From contig NZ_VTOK01000011.1 in assembly GCF_009765375.1 (NCBI RefSeq), positions 1-64,000 of the forward strand: a stretch of DNA of 64,000 nt. The letters run 5' to 3'. The DNA comes from Alteribacillus sp. YIM 98480 (lineage in GTDB: Bacteria; Bacillota; Bacilli; Bacillales; Marinococcaceae). Positions within the stretch are counted from its first letter, which is position 1; every line of letters starts with the position of its first letter. A program made the translations under genes and the position numbers. The notes under the pieces were generated by a model that was given only the letters and a program-made list of their open reading frames with translations, was not told the DNA's origin and did not search any database. Shown here in pieces: positions 1 through 9,690 of this stretch.

Positions 1-45
1 AAGAGTGGTCCTCACCAACGTATTGGCGAGGACCACTCTTTTTAA
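1..45. terminator. Strong, probably bidirectional terminator
   Basis: Two 18-base arms (1-18 and 23-40) pair with a single G-U and enclose a 4-base loop. A T-run follows on the plus strand. It most likely ends a plus-strand gene lying left of the window. The A-rich left flank could also let it terminate transcription leaving the stress-protein gene on the minus strand. Confidence 0.85.
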
Positions 46-88
46 TTACTGGGTTTTGTCCCAGCCTCCTCTATATATTAAAAAACTT

Positions 89-508
89 TTATTTAATAAT
101 CATAACTGGACAATGTACTCGTTTAGCTACTTTATGGCTTACACTTCCAAGAACCATCGTTTGCAATTGATTTAAACCTCGGCTTCCTAACACAACGCAG
201 TCATAGTCTCCGTCATTGGCAAATTTAACAATGGCCGGACCTGGTTCACCGTGTTTTAAATGAATATCATAGGGAATGTTGTTTTCTTTAAGCTTTTTTT
301 CAATCGGTTCTAATTTTTCTTTTCGTTTTGATTGAATAAGCTCCGTGTTACCATAGTGCAAAACATCTGCTTTTGATTTATCTCCGTCAACAACATAGAC
401 GATATCGATATGAGCTTTTTCTTCTCCATTTACTAATGCAATAGAATGATCGGCTGAACGACGGGAATGTTCTGACCCGTCTGCGGCTAGCAGTACTTTT
501 TGATACAT
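89..508 (-). CDS. Universal stress protein, UspA family
   Basis: The 139-residue product is a single-domain cytoplasmic Usp protein of ordinary length. It begins with the usual KVLLAADGSEHS strand-loop and near the C-terminus carries GSRGLNQLQTMVLGS, which fits the ATP-binding pattern G-x2-G-x9-G-S/T, so it should be an ATP-binding (UspA/MJ0577-type) member. The ATG is preceded by an AGGGGAGA ribosome binding site. It lies downstream of, and in the same orientation as, the SulP transporter gene, a pairing seen in other bacteria, although a terminator and 370 bp separate them. The specific stress is unknown. Confidence 0.93.
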   Translation of the reverse strand: MYQKVLLAADGSEHSRRSADHSIALVNGEEKAHIDIVYVVDGDKSKADVLHYGNTELIQSKRKEKLEPIEKKLKENNIPYDIHLKHGEPGPAIVKFANDGDYDCVVLGSRGLNQLQTMVLGSVSHKVAKRVHCPVMIIK

Positions 509-876
509 TCTCTTCTCCCCTTTTTTTCATACATTATAACGTTTTTTTCTATTATAGAAATTCACTCATTGAACGCCCCAAAAGTTAGAGGTTTGTTGCT
601 ATTCTACTATTTTTCAAAAGAATATATCAATTCTGATAGTGTCTTTTATTAACTTAGCTTATCATCTATTTTTTTCCATGAAGAAAAATGGACCGCTGAA
701 GAGATGAAAAGATACTAAGTGATATAAATTCTTCTCTTTTAAGAAATCTTGGCTAGCGACAAGCCTTTAGGTGAGGGCGATTGCCTAGGTGCACTTATAC
801 TGACTTCCTCAACATTTTGACTACGTTGCTTATTCATCCATCCTAAAATGCTTTCCTCTCAGTGCAAATAAAAAAC
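509..876. other. Intergenic stretch, no gene seen
   Basis: I find no convincing ORF here. Around 748-815 there is a weak resemblance to the family-2 repeat described elsewhere in the window (a GGCTxGC start and a later TTATACT), possibly a heavily decayed copy. The stress-protein promoter should lie near 540-600. Confidence 0.4.
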
Positions 877-906
877 TACGGCATGCCCCAAAATCGACAT
901 GCCGCG
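877..906 (-). terminator. Terminator of the SulP gene
   Basis: CGGCATG and CATGCCG (879-885 and 898-904) form a stem extended by flanking ACG/CGT. Read on the minus strand it is followed by a T-rich run, directly downstream of the SulP stop codon. Confidence 0.8.
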
Positions 907-919
907 TCTTTTCACCAAT

Positions 920-2377
920 TTAATGACCTGAGGACAAGCCTTCTAATTTATTCATGAGCTGAGAACTTTCTTTGTTTAATCCGCTCAAGGTTACTTCTAC
1001 ATCTTTCTGTTCAAACTTGACTTTTACTTTTTCTATTGCTTCTACAGCTGAATCATCCCAAATGTGAGCACTTGAAAGATCAATCTCTACCTCTTTCACA
1101 CCATCTTCATTGTATTGAAAACTTTTGACAAAATCAGTTACCGAAGCAAAAAACAATTGACCATCCACTTGATAAATCTTTTGAGCTGCAGAATTGCCTG
1201 CCGCTTCAGCTACTTTCACTTTCGATATCTTCGCTGCAAAGAAGATAGCACTTAAAATAACCCCGGCCAGCACACCTTTTGATAAATCGTGAGTAATAAC
1301 TACGGTAGCTACCGTCACGACCATAACGGTAGAATCACTTTTTGGCACTTTTGTTAACATTTTTATAGAGTTCCAATCAAAGGTACTAATAGATACCATA
1401 ATCATAACGCCGGCAAGAGCTGCCATTGGTATCTGCACTACTAAATTACCTAAAACAAGAATTAAAAACATTAAAAATACTCCAGCCACCAATGATGATA
1501 ACCGGCCATTACCGCCTGATTTGACATTTATAACTGATTGTCCAATCATCGCGCACCCGGCCATGCCGCCAAAGAATCCTGTAACAACATTGGCGTATCC
1601 CTGACCGCGGCATTCTTTATCCTTATTACTTTCAGTATCAGTCATGTCATCTACAATAGAAGCAGTTAATAAAGATTCAAGTAAACCAACAACCGATAAA
1701 GCCAGTGCATAAGGAAATACAATAATAAGCGTTTCAATCGTTAATGGAATTTCCGGTAAGAGAAAAACAGGCAGTGTATCAGGAAGCGCACCCATATCAC
1801 CCACCGTACGTACATCTGCACCAATGAAAATAGCAAGTGCACTTACGATAATAATAGCAACCAACGTAGATGGCACAGCTTTCGTAAGCTTTGGCAGCAA
1901 GTAAATAATAAACAGGGTTAAAGCGACTAAACTATACATCATCCAGCCTTCACCCTCAAAGTGCTCTATTTGCGACATAAAAATAAGGATCGCAAGAGCA
2001 TTCACAAATCCCACCATTACAGATCTTGGAATAAATTTCATCAGCCGCGATAATTTACTAAATCCAAAAACGATTTGAATAATACCAGTTAATATAGTTG
2101 CGGCTAACAAGTATTCCAGTCCATGATTTGCAACAAGTGTAACCATCAATAAGGCCATTGCCCCTGTTGCCGCAGAAATCATACCAGGCCGGCCGCCTAC
2201 AAACGCAATCACCACAGCGATACAAAATGATGCATACAATCCAACCATAGGATCTAATCCTGCAATAATGGAAAAAGCGATTGCTTCAGGAATCAACGCC
2301 AAGGCAACAACCATACCCGCGAGTACATCACCGCGGATATTTCCAAACCATTCATTTTTTAATTTTGCGGTATTCAC
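920..2377 (-). CDS. SulP family anion transporter with STAS domain
   Basis: The 485-residue integral membrane protein has about ten to twelve hydrophobic segments over residues 1-390, followed by a C-terminal STAS domain (about 395-480, with [20 protein letters not shown]). This is the SLC26/SulP architecture. Family members carry sulfate, bicarbonate (BicA), chloride or dicarboxylates, and the sequence alone does not settle the substrate. The short N-terminus and the STAS type resemble Na+-dependent bicarbonate-type SulPs, but this is inference. Translation starts at GTG, about ten bases after AAGGGG. It is monocistronic with its own terminator. Confidence 0.9.
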   Translation of the reverse strand: MNTAKLKNEWFGNIRGDVLAGMVVALALIPEAIAFSIIAGLDPMVGLYASFCIAVVIAFVGGRPGMISAATGAMALLMVTLVANHGLEYLLAATILTGIIQIVFGFSKLSRLMKFIPRSVMVGFVNALAILIFMSQIEHFEGEGWMMYSLVALTLFIIYLLPKLTKAVPSTLVAIIIVSALAIFIGADVRTVGDMGALPDTLPVFLLPEIPLTIETLIIVFPYALALSVVGLLESLLTASIVDDMTDTESNKDKECRGQGYANVVTGFFGGMAGCAMIGQSVINVKSGGNGRLSSLVAGVFLMFLILVLGNLVVQIPMAALAGVMIMVSISTFDWNSIKMLTKVPKSDSTVMVVTVATVVITHDLSKGVLAGVILSAIFFAAKISKVKVAEAAGNSAAQKIYQVDGQLFFASVTDFVKSFQYNEDGVKEVEIDLSSAHIWDDSAVEAIEKVKVKFEQKDVEVTLSGLNKESSQLMNKLEGLSSGH

Positions 2378-2715
2378 TTTCTCTTTTCCCCTTCTTTCTA
2401 CTTATTTTTGATGGGTGGGAACTAGCTCCGTTCTATCTTTAATTGCCCGACCCTCTTGTCTTGTGTATTGGCTTTTGCCCTCCAAAAGCCGGCGTTGTGA
2501 ACAAACGGATTTTACCATACATTTTCGATCTTACCAAACAGCATGTAAGCGTTAGTCATTTGACATATTCTCTTTCATTAGTATTGTTTTCTCTGGTATA
2601 CTCCATTTTTCATTTTTGTTTCACAAATTATGACAACCTTTCTTTCTGCTGGTTAACTCCTGCGATTTTTGGGAAATTAAGAAAGAGGATTTCATTAGTG
2701 ATCAGGAGGTTATTT
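2378..2715. other. Intergenic region between divergent genes
   Basis: It separates the divergent SulP and HAD genes. The HAD reading frame stays open through much of it, but that extension (from about 2443) has no ribosome binding site and is hydrophobic and unlike the family, so I read it as non-coding promoter sequence. I saw no hairpin or riboswitch. Confidence 0.5.
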
Positions 2716-3336
2716 ATGTACCAATCTTTTATTTTTGATGTAGATGGAACACTCATAGATACAGAAGAGGCAATACTAAAATCTCTGCAAAGTGCCCTTA
2801 AAAATGGGGTTGGCAATGACTATTCTATAGAAGAATTAAAGCCAGTACTGGGTATTCCTGGAGATGACGCATTAGAGGTGCTCGGAGTAAATGAAAAACG
2901 AAAAGTTCGGGAAGAATGGCTTCATTATATGGAATCTAACCGTAAACTTGTAAAAGTTTTTCCCGGCATTCATGATACATTAAAGAATCTGAAAACAGAA
3001 AAGTACAGTATTGGGATTGTCACCTCCAAAACAAAAAAGGAATTCAAGGAGGAAGTAGAACGATTTGACCTTCATCCTTACGCTGATACCATTGTCTGTG
3101 CTGATGATACCGATAAACACAAACCAGAGCCCGATCCGTTAATGGCTTATTTACAAAAAAGCGGGGAAACAGCAAAAAAAGCAGTATATATAGGGGATAC
3201 ACTGCACGACGAAAAATGTGCTCATTCTGCTGGTATCGCTTTCGCTCTAGCAGGCTGGGGAGCGGTTCAGCCTGAAAAATCAAACCCCGATCACATGCTG
3301 CACACCCCAAATGAAATTCTGCAATTAACAAAATAA
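2716..3336 (+). CDS. HAD-superfamily hydrolase (phosphoglycolate phosphatase-like)
   Basis: The 206-residue product has all four HAD motifs: DVDGT (residues 8-12, nucleophile D8 and acid D10), a Thr/Ser in IVTSK, the lysine of HKPEPDP, and the acidic GDTLHDEKCA. A helical cap sits between motifs I and II, as in the Gph/YjjG/beta-phosphoglucomutase subgroup. The start at 2716 follows AGGAGG closely. The frame is open further upstream, but those residues do not belong to the family. The substrate is probably a small phosphorylated metabolite. A hairpin repeat follows immediately. Confidence 0.9.
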   Translation: MYQSFIFDVDGTLIDTEEAILKSLQSALKNGVGNDYSIEELKPVLGIPGDDALEVLGVNEKRKVREEWLHYMESNRKLVKVFPGIHDTLKNLKTEKYSIGIVTSKTKKEFKEEVERFDLHPYADTIVCADDTDKHKPEPDPLMAYLQKSGETAKKAVYIGDTLHDEKCAHSAGIAFALAGWGAVQPEKSNPDHMLHTPNEILQLTK

Positions 3337-3337
3337 T

Positions 3338-3465
3338 AAGAAAAGTGCAAGCGCCTTGCTCACGAGCGACAAGTCCTGGAGGGTCGGCATATGGAAAGCT
3401 GATCTTTGCTTTCCATATGCCGAACCGAAGGAATCTCGAGCGAGTAGACGCTTGCGCTAGACATG
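3338..3465. repeat. Dispersed hairpin repeat, family 1, copy a
   Basis: About 125 bp bounded by GCAAGCGCC and GCTTGCGCTAGAC, so the ends are inverted. The centre holds a perfect 15-bp stem, CGGCATATGGAAAGC with its complement, around a short loop. Two nearly identical copies lie at 52521 and 56254. It sits directly behind the HAD stop codon. No ORF lies within it. It resembles the non-autonomous intergenic hairpin repeats common in Bacillaceae. Confidence 0.85.
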
Positions 3466-3502
3466 TAAAACGCCAACTATTTATAATTTCTTACCTTTTA
3501 AG

Positions 3503-3940
3503 CAAAGCGCAAGCGCCTTAAAAGAAGGAAGTTCGGCTACGAGCGTCACGTCCTGTGACAACGCCGAACTGACTCCCATCCTGGGAGCCCGCGACAGGTT
3601 CTGGAGCTTTCGCTCAGGGTCGCCTGCGGCCCGGAGTCGAAAGGGAAGACATCAGACGTTCAGCTCATTTTAATGAACTTCTACTAAGATCGCACACGTC
3701 GACGCATAGGATGGGCTAATGTCGCCAATGCCACAGGACGTGGCGTTTTTGGCGACGAGTGTGCAACGTAGAAGTCACCACATCGTGTGGAAGTACGTCC
3801 TGTGACAACGCTGAACGGGCTTGCACAGGAGGTGTTGACTTTTGCGTTGCGACAGCACGTTCGCGGTTTTAGCAAAAGTTCCTCTTTCTCGTGTGCGCCT
3901 GAGCGGCTGGGCGCTGAAGCTAGACATAAAAACGCCAAAA
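3503..3940. repeat. Long structured repeat sharing family-1 ends
   Basis: A GC-rich block of about 430 bp begins with GCGCAAGCGCC and ends with GGGCGCTGAAGCTAGAC, the same terminal motifs as the 125-bp family-1 element. It contains an internal direct repeat, ACGTCCTGTGACAACGC, at about 3547 and 3793, and several inverted segments. Short open frames on both strands have no ribosome binding sites and look spurious. A degraded relative lies near 11600. Confidence 0.7.
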
Positions 3941-4018
3941 ATGTATACTCCCTCATTAAAGCTTTCTTACCCAAAGAAAAAAAGAATCTTTTCCCGGAGT
4001 CTCTACCGGGGCGGTTAC

Positions 4019-4642
4019 TTAAAGTTTACCTTCCCATTCACTATAAAATTGTTCGAGATAATTTACCATATAACGTTGTCTTTTGTTAGCAATATCAATG
4101 GCTGTATCTGTATTCATTAAAGATTTTAATCGCAGCAGTTTATCATAAAAATGTTCAATTGCTGTTCGACGTTTTTCTTGATCAGGAGAGGCTGGTATAT
4201 GTAATTGTTCACCTATTGCCCCTGCATAAGCAAATGCTCGTGCAATACCTATAGCACCTATCGCATCAAGTCTATCCGCATCTTGGACAACTTTGCCTTC
4301 AAGAGTACTCATAGAAGAATTATTTCCATTTCTATAAGACATTGTTTCGATAATATCTATGATTTGTTCAATCTCTTTATCATTTTCAAGATGTGTTTGC
4401 AGCCAGTCCCTTACATGATTAATCGCTTCTTCTTCGGAGTGGTTTAACTTTTTATCTGCGAGATCATGAAGCCATGCTGTGATTTCACAAATGAATACAT
4501 CCGCTCCCTCTTCTTCTGCCAGTTCTACGGCCCAAACGGCTACTCGGTGAGTGTGCCAATAATCATGGGCTGGGTCTGCCCCCTCAAAAAATTCCCATGC
4601 TTTATGCTTCGCTTTTTCGATGATGTCATATTTTTCAGTCAT
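4019..4642 (-). CDS. HD-domain phosphohydrolase
   Basis: The 207-residue product has an HD-domain metal site: H30/H32 in the segment HDYWHTHRV, the H59-D60 pair in AWLHDLAD, and a later aspartate in QDADRLDAIG. It matches the YedJ/YpgQ-like group of small HD hydrolases, which act on nucleotides or similar phosphates; the substrate here is unknown. I take the internal ATG at 4642 because AAGGTGGG lies correctly before it, whereas the ATG six codons upstream has only a weak site. It points toward the repeat block and has no clear operon partner. Confidence 0.87.
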   Translation of the reverse strand: MTEKYDIIEKAKHKAWEFFEGADPAHDYWHTHRVAVWAVELAEEEGADVFICEITAWLHDLADKKLNHSEEEAINHVRDWLQTHLENDKEIEQIIDIIETMSYRNGNNSSMSTLEGKVVQDADRLDAIGAIGIARAFAYAGAIGEQLHIPASPDQEKRRTAIEHFYDKLLRLKSLMNTDTAIDIANKRQRYMVNYLEQFYSEWEGKL

Positions 4643-4851
4643 GGTTAAACCCACCTTCATCTTTCTGCTTTCTATATTATTTTTTCTACTTTATTATTTT
4701 TTCTACTTTTGTGCGCTATTTTCCTTCTATCTCATATTTACAAATGTTCACTCCACAAACACTAGCATTTGTATAAAAACTTTCCAACGATAAATAAAAG
4801 ATAATTATGATAAAATAATGGTTATGCATAAAATGCGAAGGAGGATCCACC

Positions 4852-7800
4852 TTGCGCTATTTAACAAAATCGGAGATTCGTGCTCTAGCAGGCAATACCA
4901 TCTACTCAAGAGGCTTATCCTACTGGGAAGAAAACAGGGTGGAGGATTTGTCACACAACACGGCAGGATCTTTTACAAAAGTAAAGGCGAATGTATCAGG
5001 CTCTTTTCCATACAAAGTCCACCTGCTGTTTCATGAAGATGGAGAATTACAGGAATATTCATGTACCTGTCCTGCCCACACAGGCCGAATGGACATATGT
5101 AAACATATTACTGCTGTACTGATTTCACTATCTCCTGCTCTTGATACTTCTCAAAAGAATAAAAAGAGAGAACGGAGAGTGCAGAAGAGATTTCATAAAT
5201 CACAGGAAACGGAAACAGAGAAAACAGCCTCATTAAGAAAGCTGTTTGTTGATTATTTTGCCGGACGCATGCAGACTGTAGAATCCGTTGGAGAAGCGTT
5301 ACAAGCAGAATATATGCTTACTTTTCATACGGATTATTACCAGCCGCAAGAACAATTTTTTTCTATTGAACTAAAAATAGGAACGGATAAATTATACGTC
5401 GTCAAAGATATCGAAGCTTTATTATCAGCGATGAGGCAGCGATCATTGCTGCCTTTCACAAAAAAATTTACGTTTGACCCTACGTATCACTATTTCGAAG
5501 AAGCAGATCTTAATGCCTTAAGACAGCTTGAAGAAGTCATTCGAAATCAAAAATGGACCGGCCGGCAAACGAGCTTTTTTTACTCGGAAAAAAAATCTCA
5601 GTCAGAAATAACGATTCCTCCTGTTGCTGCAGAACAAGTGATTCAAGCGCTGACAGACTGCATGAATGTTTATATAAATCCTGCAGTAGGCAGCCCCGTT
5701 CCATTAGTCATTAAACAGCAGTGGCCGGGAACGTTTGAATTGAACAGGGAAGGAAATAATTATTTCTTATCCTATTCTTCTTTTGAATACCCGCCGAAAA
5801 AAGTCAGTCTGACACCATATTACATTTGGAATGACCGGTTGTATGAAACATCGGATGAAAAAGACCATTCTACAAAGCTTTTATTCCACATGCTGATGGA
5901 CACACCTAAAGGCCGGCTTCCTTTAGAAAAGACGGAGTTAGAGCAAGTGTACTCTAATGTGGTGAGTTCTTTAAAAGAACAAAGAAGACTGAACATGGGA
6001 ACAGATGTAGAACAACGTGTAGAAGAGCATTCTTTGCAAAAGAAAATTTATTTAGATAAAAAAGATAACGCATTATTAGCAGAACCTTTGTTTTCTTATG
6101 GACCTCACTCTCTTCATGCTGTTACAGAAGAAAGAAACATCGCAGAAGATAATGCTGTAATTGTGCGCGAAACGAAAAAAGAAGAGGAATTGCTTCAGTT
6201 AATTGAATCCGCTGGATTTCATTGGAATGGTGAAGCATTGTCATTAACAGACGAAGACTCTATTTTTTACTTTCTCACCAGCATATTGCCGGAACTTAAA
6301 GAAATTGCCGATGTATTTATGAGCAGAGACGTAGAAAAATTGCTCGTTCCTGCCGCTTCTTTTTCCATCGATTCTTCATTAGACGAGTCTTTAGGCTGGC
6401 TTGATATTTCCTTTCAAACCGATGATTTAAATGAAGAGGATTTATATAAACTGATGACTTCTTTAAAAGAAAAAAAACGGTATCATAAAACAGATGATGG
6501 ACGTTTTGTTTCCCTAGACAACGAGATACTAAATAGCATTAAGGAAATGTTAAATGATACAGGTGCGTCTCCAGAAGATTTGGAAAATAATACACTTCGG
6601 CTTCCGGCTTATAAGGCATTTCAAATAGATAAATATTTAAACACGGGGAGACAATGGCATAAAGATGAAAGTGTCCAAAAGTTATTAAATGATATACGCT
6701 CTCCTGAAAAATTTGAAGCATCTATTCCTAAAGAAATTCAGGGTACCCTTCGAGACTATCAGGAAAAAGGCTTCCATTGGTTTAAAGCTCTAACTGCTTA
6801 TGGATTCGGCGGTATTTTGGCAGATGACATGGGACTTGGTAAAACGTTACAGACGTTAACCTATATATTGTCTGAAAGAAAACAACGTTCTGACGCCCCG
6901 CCATTTTTAGTCGTGGCACCTTCTTCATTGGTTTACAATTGGGAGAAAGAAGCGAACACTTTTGCTCCAACTCTTAAGGTTCAAATCATCTACGGGTCGA
7001 AAGCAGAACGAAAACAACAAATTGAAAACACGAAAAACACCGATGTATTTATTACTTCATATCCTTTGGTTCGAAGGGATGTCGAACTTTATGAGAATAT
7101 TGCTTTTCATGGGATAATCTTAGATGAAGCTCAAGCCTTAAAGAACTATACTTCTAAAACGTTTCGAGCAGTAAGAAAACTCCAAACCGAAAAAGCTTTT
7201 GCGCTAAGCGGAACACCTATTGAAAATAAAATCGAGGAATTATGGTCCTTATTCGCAATTTTGATGCCAGGTTTATTCCCAGATGTACAGTCTTTCAAAA
7301 CATTACCGGCAGACAGTGTCAGGCACCGCGTTTCTCCTTTTATTTTGCGCCGTACGAAAAAAGAAGTTCTAACTGAGCTTCCAGATAAAATTGAAACAAC
7401 TATTCATTGTGATCTAACTAAAAAGCAACGAGAAACATATGTAGCTTACTTAAACCGTATTAAAGAGGAAACCGCCGTGCAGCTGCAAACCGGAACTTTC
7501 CAGCAAAATCGCATGAACATCCTTTCTAACTTAACCAGACTTCGTCAATTGTGCTGTCATCCCGGTATGTTCTTAGAAGAATATGGAGGCGGCTCTGGAA
7601 AGCTCGAAGAATTAATGAACTTTATGAAAGACGCCCGTGAAAACGGACAGCGGGTGCTTGTGTTCTCACAATTTACGAGCATGCTCTCATTTATTTGTGA
7701 AGCTTTCGAAAAAGAAGGATTGTCGTATTTCTATTTAGACGGCAAAACACCAAGTCAAGAAAGATTACAGATGTCGGATAGATTTAATGAAGGAGAAAAT

Positions 7801-8106
7801 GAAGCTTTCCTTATTTCATTAAAAGCTGGCGGCACAGGACTTAATTTAACAGGGGCAGACACCGTCGTTCTCTTTGATTTATGGTGGAACCCTGCCGTTG
7901 AAAACCAAGCTGCAGACCGTGCTCACCGTATCGGGCAACAACGCGCAGTTCAAGTGGTTAAAATGATATCTCAAGGTACTATTGAAGAAAAAATTCAAGC
8001 TTTGCAAGACAAGAAAAAAGCTTTATTCGATCAAGTTATTCAATCTGGAGAAACAAGTTTGTCTTCTCTTTCTGAAGAAGATATTAGAGAAATTTTGGAG
8101 TTGTAA
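4852..8106 (+). CDS. SWIM zinc-finger SNF2-family helicase
   Basis: The 1084-residue protein starts at TTG after AAGGAGG. The N-terminal SWIM finger has C71, C73, C83 and H85 (CxC-x9-CxH). A long bacterial SNF2-associated region follows, then the SF2 ATPase core: Walker A in DDMGLGKT (about 658), DEAQ (about 757), the SGTP motif, and the second RecA lobe with GGTGLNLTGAD and ADRAHRIGQ near 1020. This is the YwqA/HepA-type nucleic-acid-dependent ATPase thought to remodel protein-DNA or RNA polymerase complexes. Length and domain order are normal. A terminator follows at once, so it appears monocistronic. Confidence 0.93.
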   Translation: MRYLTKSEIRALAGNTIYSRGLSYWEENRVEDLSHNTAGSFTKVKANVSGSFPYKVHLLFHEDGELQEYSCTCPAHTGRMDICKHITAVLISLSPALDTSQKNKKRERRVQKRFHKSQETETEKTASLRKLFVDYFAGRMQTVESVGEALQAEYMLTFHTDYYQPQEQFFSIELKIGTDKLYVVKDIEALLSAMRQRSLLPFTKKFTFDPTYHYFEEADLNALRQLEEVIRNQKWTGRQTSFFYSEKKSQSEITIPPVAAEQVIQALTDCMNVYINPAVGSPVPLVIKQQWPGTFELNREGNNYFLSYSSFEYPPKKVSLTPYYIWNDRLYETSDEKDHSTKLLFHMLMDTPKGRLPLEKTELEQVYSNVVSSLKEQRRLNMGTDVEQRVEEHSLQKKIYLDKKDNALLAEPLFSYGPHSLHAVTEERNIAEDNAVIVRETKKEEELLQLIESAGFHWNGEALSLTDEDSIFYFLTSILPELKEIADVFMSRDVEKLLVPAASFSIDSSLDESLGWLDISFQTDDLNEEDLYKLMTSLKEKKRYHKTDDGRFVSLDNEILNSIKEMLNDTGASPEDLENNTLRLPAYKAFQIDKYLNTGRQWHKDESVQKLLNDIRSPEKFEASIPKEIQGTLRDYQEKGFHWFKALTAYGFGGILADDMGLGKTLQTLTYILSERKQRSDAPPFLVVAPSSLVYNWEKEANTFAPTLKVQIIYGSKAERKQQIENTKNTDVFITSYPLVRRDVELYENIAFHGIILDEAQALKNYTSKTFRAVRKLQTEKAFALSGTPIENKIEELWSLFAILMPGLFPDVQSFKTLPADSVRHRVSPFILRRTKKEVLTELPDKIETTIHCDLTKKQRETYVAYLNRIKEETAVQLQTGTFQQNRMNILSNLTRLRQLCCHPGMFLEEYGGGSGKLEELMNFMKDARENGQRVLVFSQFTSMLSFICEAFEKEGLSYFYLDGKTPSQERLQMSDRFNEGENEAFLISLKAGGTGLNLTGADTVVLFDLWWNPAVENQAADRAHRIGQQRAVQVVKMISQGTIEEKIQALQDKKKALFDQVIQSGETSLSSLSEEDIREILEL

Positions 8107-8117
8107 TACCGTCTTGG

Positions 8118-8169
8118 ATCAAAGAAAGGATCGTCTCTCAGTTAAGCTAAGAGAGGCGGTCTTTTTTTA
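8118..8169 (+). terminator. Terminator of the SNF2 helicase gene
   Basis: GATCGTCTCTC pairs imperfectly with GAGAGGCGGTC around a short loop, and seven T residues follow. It lies 12 bases after the stop codon and just before the first minisatellite array. Confidence 0.85.
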
Positions 8170-8190
8170 GTTAGTTCGGCTGGCTATGTT

Positions 8191-8545
8191 TTAGATTCAG
8201 CTCTTCCCCCTTCTGTTCCAGCTCTTCTTCATTCAGCTCTTCTCCTTTTGCGTTCAGAGCGCTTCGAGTCTAGATTCCGGCACTTCTCTTTGTGTTCAGC
8301 TCTTCCCCCTTCTGTTCCAGCTCTTCTTCTTCTTCATTCAGCTCTTCTCCTTTTGCGTTCAGCGCTTCGAGTCTAGATTCCGGCACTTCTCTTTGTGTTC
8401 AGCTCTTCCCCCTTCTGTTCCAGCTCTTCTTCTTCATTCAGCTCTTCTCCTTTTGCGTTCAGCGCTTCGAGTCTAGATTCCGGCACTTCCCTTCCCATTG
8501 AGCTCTCTCCCCTTCTGTTCCAGCTTTCCTTTTTGATTTGAGCAC
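8191..8545. repeat. Minisatellite array A, 100-103 bp unit
   Basis: Three good copies and one decayed copy of a 100-103 bp unit; for example, the segment CGAGTCTAGATTCCGG recurs at 8265, 8368 and 8468. Each unit is made of about five subunits of 20-21 bp. On the minus strand these have the form GCTGAA followed by a purine-rich spacer. The plus strand is strongly pyrimidine-rich. Copies differ by 3-bp TCT indels. No coding potential is credible because the period breaks frame. It lies just beyond the NERD gene stop codon. Confidence 0.9.
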
Positions 8546-8557
8546 TTCTGTTTAGAT

Positions 8558-8576
8558 TTGACAGTTAGCCTGTCAA
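8558..8576. other. Short perfect inverted repeat after the NERD gene
   Basis: TTGACAG and CTGTCAA (7-bp arms, 5-base spacer) lie 8-26 bases beyond the NERD stop codon. There is no T-run on either strand, so it is a weak terminator candidate or a protein site. Confidence 0.45.
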
Positions 8577-8583
8577 TCAAGTT

Positions 8584-9546
8584 TTATCTCAGTAAATACT
8601 TCCTTCCACTCGTTTTTCCAGTATAACGATTCGAATATTTTCGGAGCATGCGTTTTGTATTATCAGGAGAGGAAAGATGCAAAAACTTCCTTGCATCACG
8701 ATTGGAGATGATTGGAGAAAAAAGAAGAGAATAATCTTCCAATGCTTGAAAATGATCATTCAACGAACGAGAATGGCAATAAGGACATTGCCACCTTCGA
8801 CGTTTCCATACCATTGAAAAACGCCAACAGGCAGAACACTGTACACCCGAGATTAGTTCTAATTGGTTAACTTGGAATTGCTTTAAGATATCACTATCTA
8901 GTTCTTGGTGCCCTCTTAACAAAAGGTTGGAAAGAGATTCAAGCTCCTTTTCAGAATAATGGGCCTTCTTATAGCTAGCTTCCATGTTTCTAATACATTT
9001 AGGTATCCCACCACACGGTATAATTTTTTCTTCAAGAGACCGAGAGTTTGCATTGTCATGTCGAACAACCGTACGCTCATTTGCCATTACAATTATTGCT
9101 TCCATAGGCATTGTCTTGCGTCTATTATTAATAAACCATTGTTTCATTTGCAGCTTTTGACGTTCAATTTGAATAAATGGATCTGCAAATGCTTCTTCTT
9201 TATCTTCACTTGATCGAATAATTTGGGGAAAATCATGATTAATAGTAATGGAGCCAGAAATAATTTTCACTTCAAGTATGAGAAGGTAATACGGGGTAAG
9301 GAGCAAAGTATCCAATTGGAAAGGACGAGTTCCATCAAAGAGGCGAAGATGATGGAAAATATAATACGTCATTTGAGGCAAAAAGCTAAGAGGATAATTA
9401 ATTGCTAACTCCCCTTTAAATCCTGCCATCTGCCTTGCAAGTGTTTCCTCTACCATAGAACGATTTTTGTGAGCTGAAGGCATTCTTCGTTCGAGGGCTT
9501 CTAGCTTTTTTAGATGAAGAGTCTTTTCTCTTTTTTTAATTATCAC
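8584..9546 (-). CDS. NERD-domain protein with C-terminal zinc ribbon
   Basis: The 320-residue product contains a nuclease-related domain at about residues 45-150, with the typical LDTLLLTPYYLLILEVK core (conserved D, then ExK). A C-terminal CxxC...CxxC ribbon lies at about 236-258. NERD domains are remote relatives of restriction-type PD-(D/E)xK nucleases and occur in DNA-processing proteins; the role here is unknown. Translation begins at GTG with AAAGGAG about 12 bases upstream, a rather long gap. The gene is isolated and flanked on both sides by related minisatellite arrays. No transmembrane segment is evident. Confidence 0.85.
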   Translation of the reverse strand: MIIKKREKTLHLKKLEALERRMPSAHKNRSMVEETLARQMAGFKGELAINYPLSFLPQMTYYIFHHLRLFDGTRPFQLDTLLLTPYYLLILEVKIISGSITINHDFPQIIRSSEDKEEAFADPFIQIERQKLQMKQWFINNRRKTMPMEAIIVMANERTVVRHDNANSRSLEEKIIPCGGIPKCIRNMEASYKKAHYSEKELESLSNLLLRGHQELDSDILKQFQVNQLELISGVQCSACWRFSMVWKRRRWQCPYCHSRSLNDHFQALEDYSLLFSPIISNRDARKFLHLSSPDNTKRMLRKYSNRYTGKTSGRKYLLR

Positions 9547-9690
9547 AAAAACAAAATGCTCCTTTCTTTAAAAAGTATATACATTAATTCTCTATTTAAA
9601 GGCAACATCCTTTTTATATTTATAAGCAGTGATTTCAAAAAAGATAAGCCAGAGTATGCCTTGATAATCAGGTTTGCCTTTTCAAGACTC

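Noticed and set aside
2443-2715. N-terminal extension of the HAD phosphatase
   Set aside because: No ribosome site at the far start and no similarity to the family; the internal ATG at 2716 has AGGAGG and gives a standard-length protein.
3684-4120. Overlapping open frames in the structured block near the HD-domain gene
   Set aside because: They lie in a repeat with inverted segments, lack ribosome sites and appear on both strands.
8191-8545. CRISPR-like array
   Set aside because: Units are contiguous 100-103 bp tandem repeats without unique spacers, and no cas genes are present.
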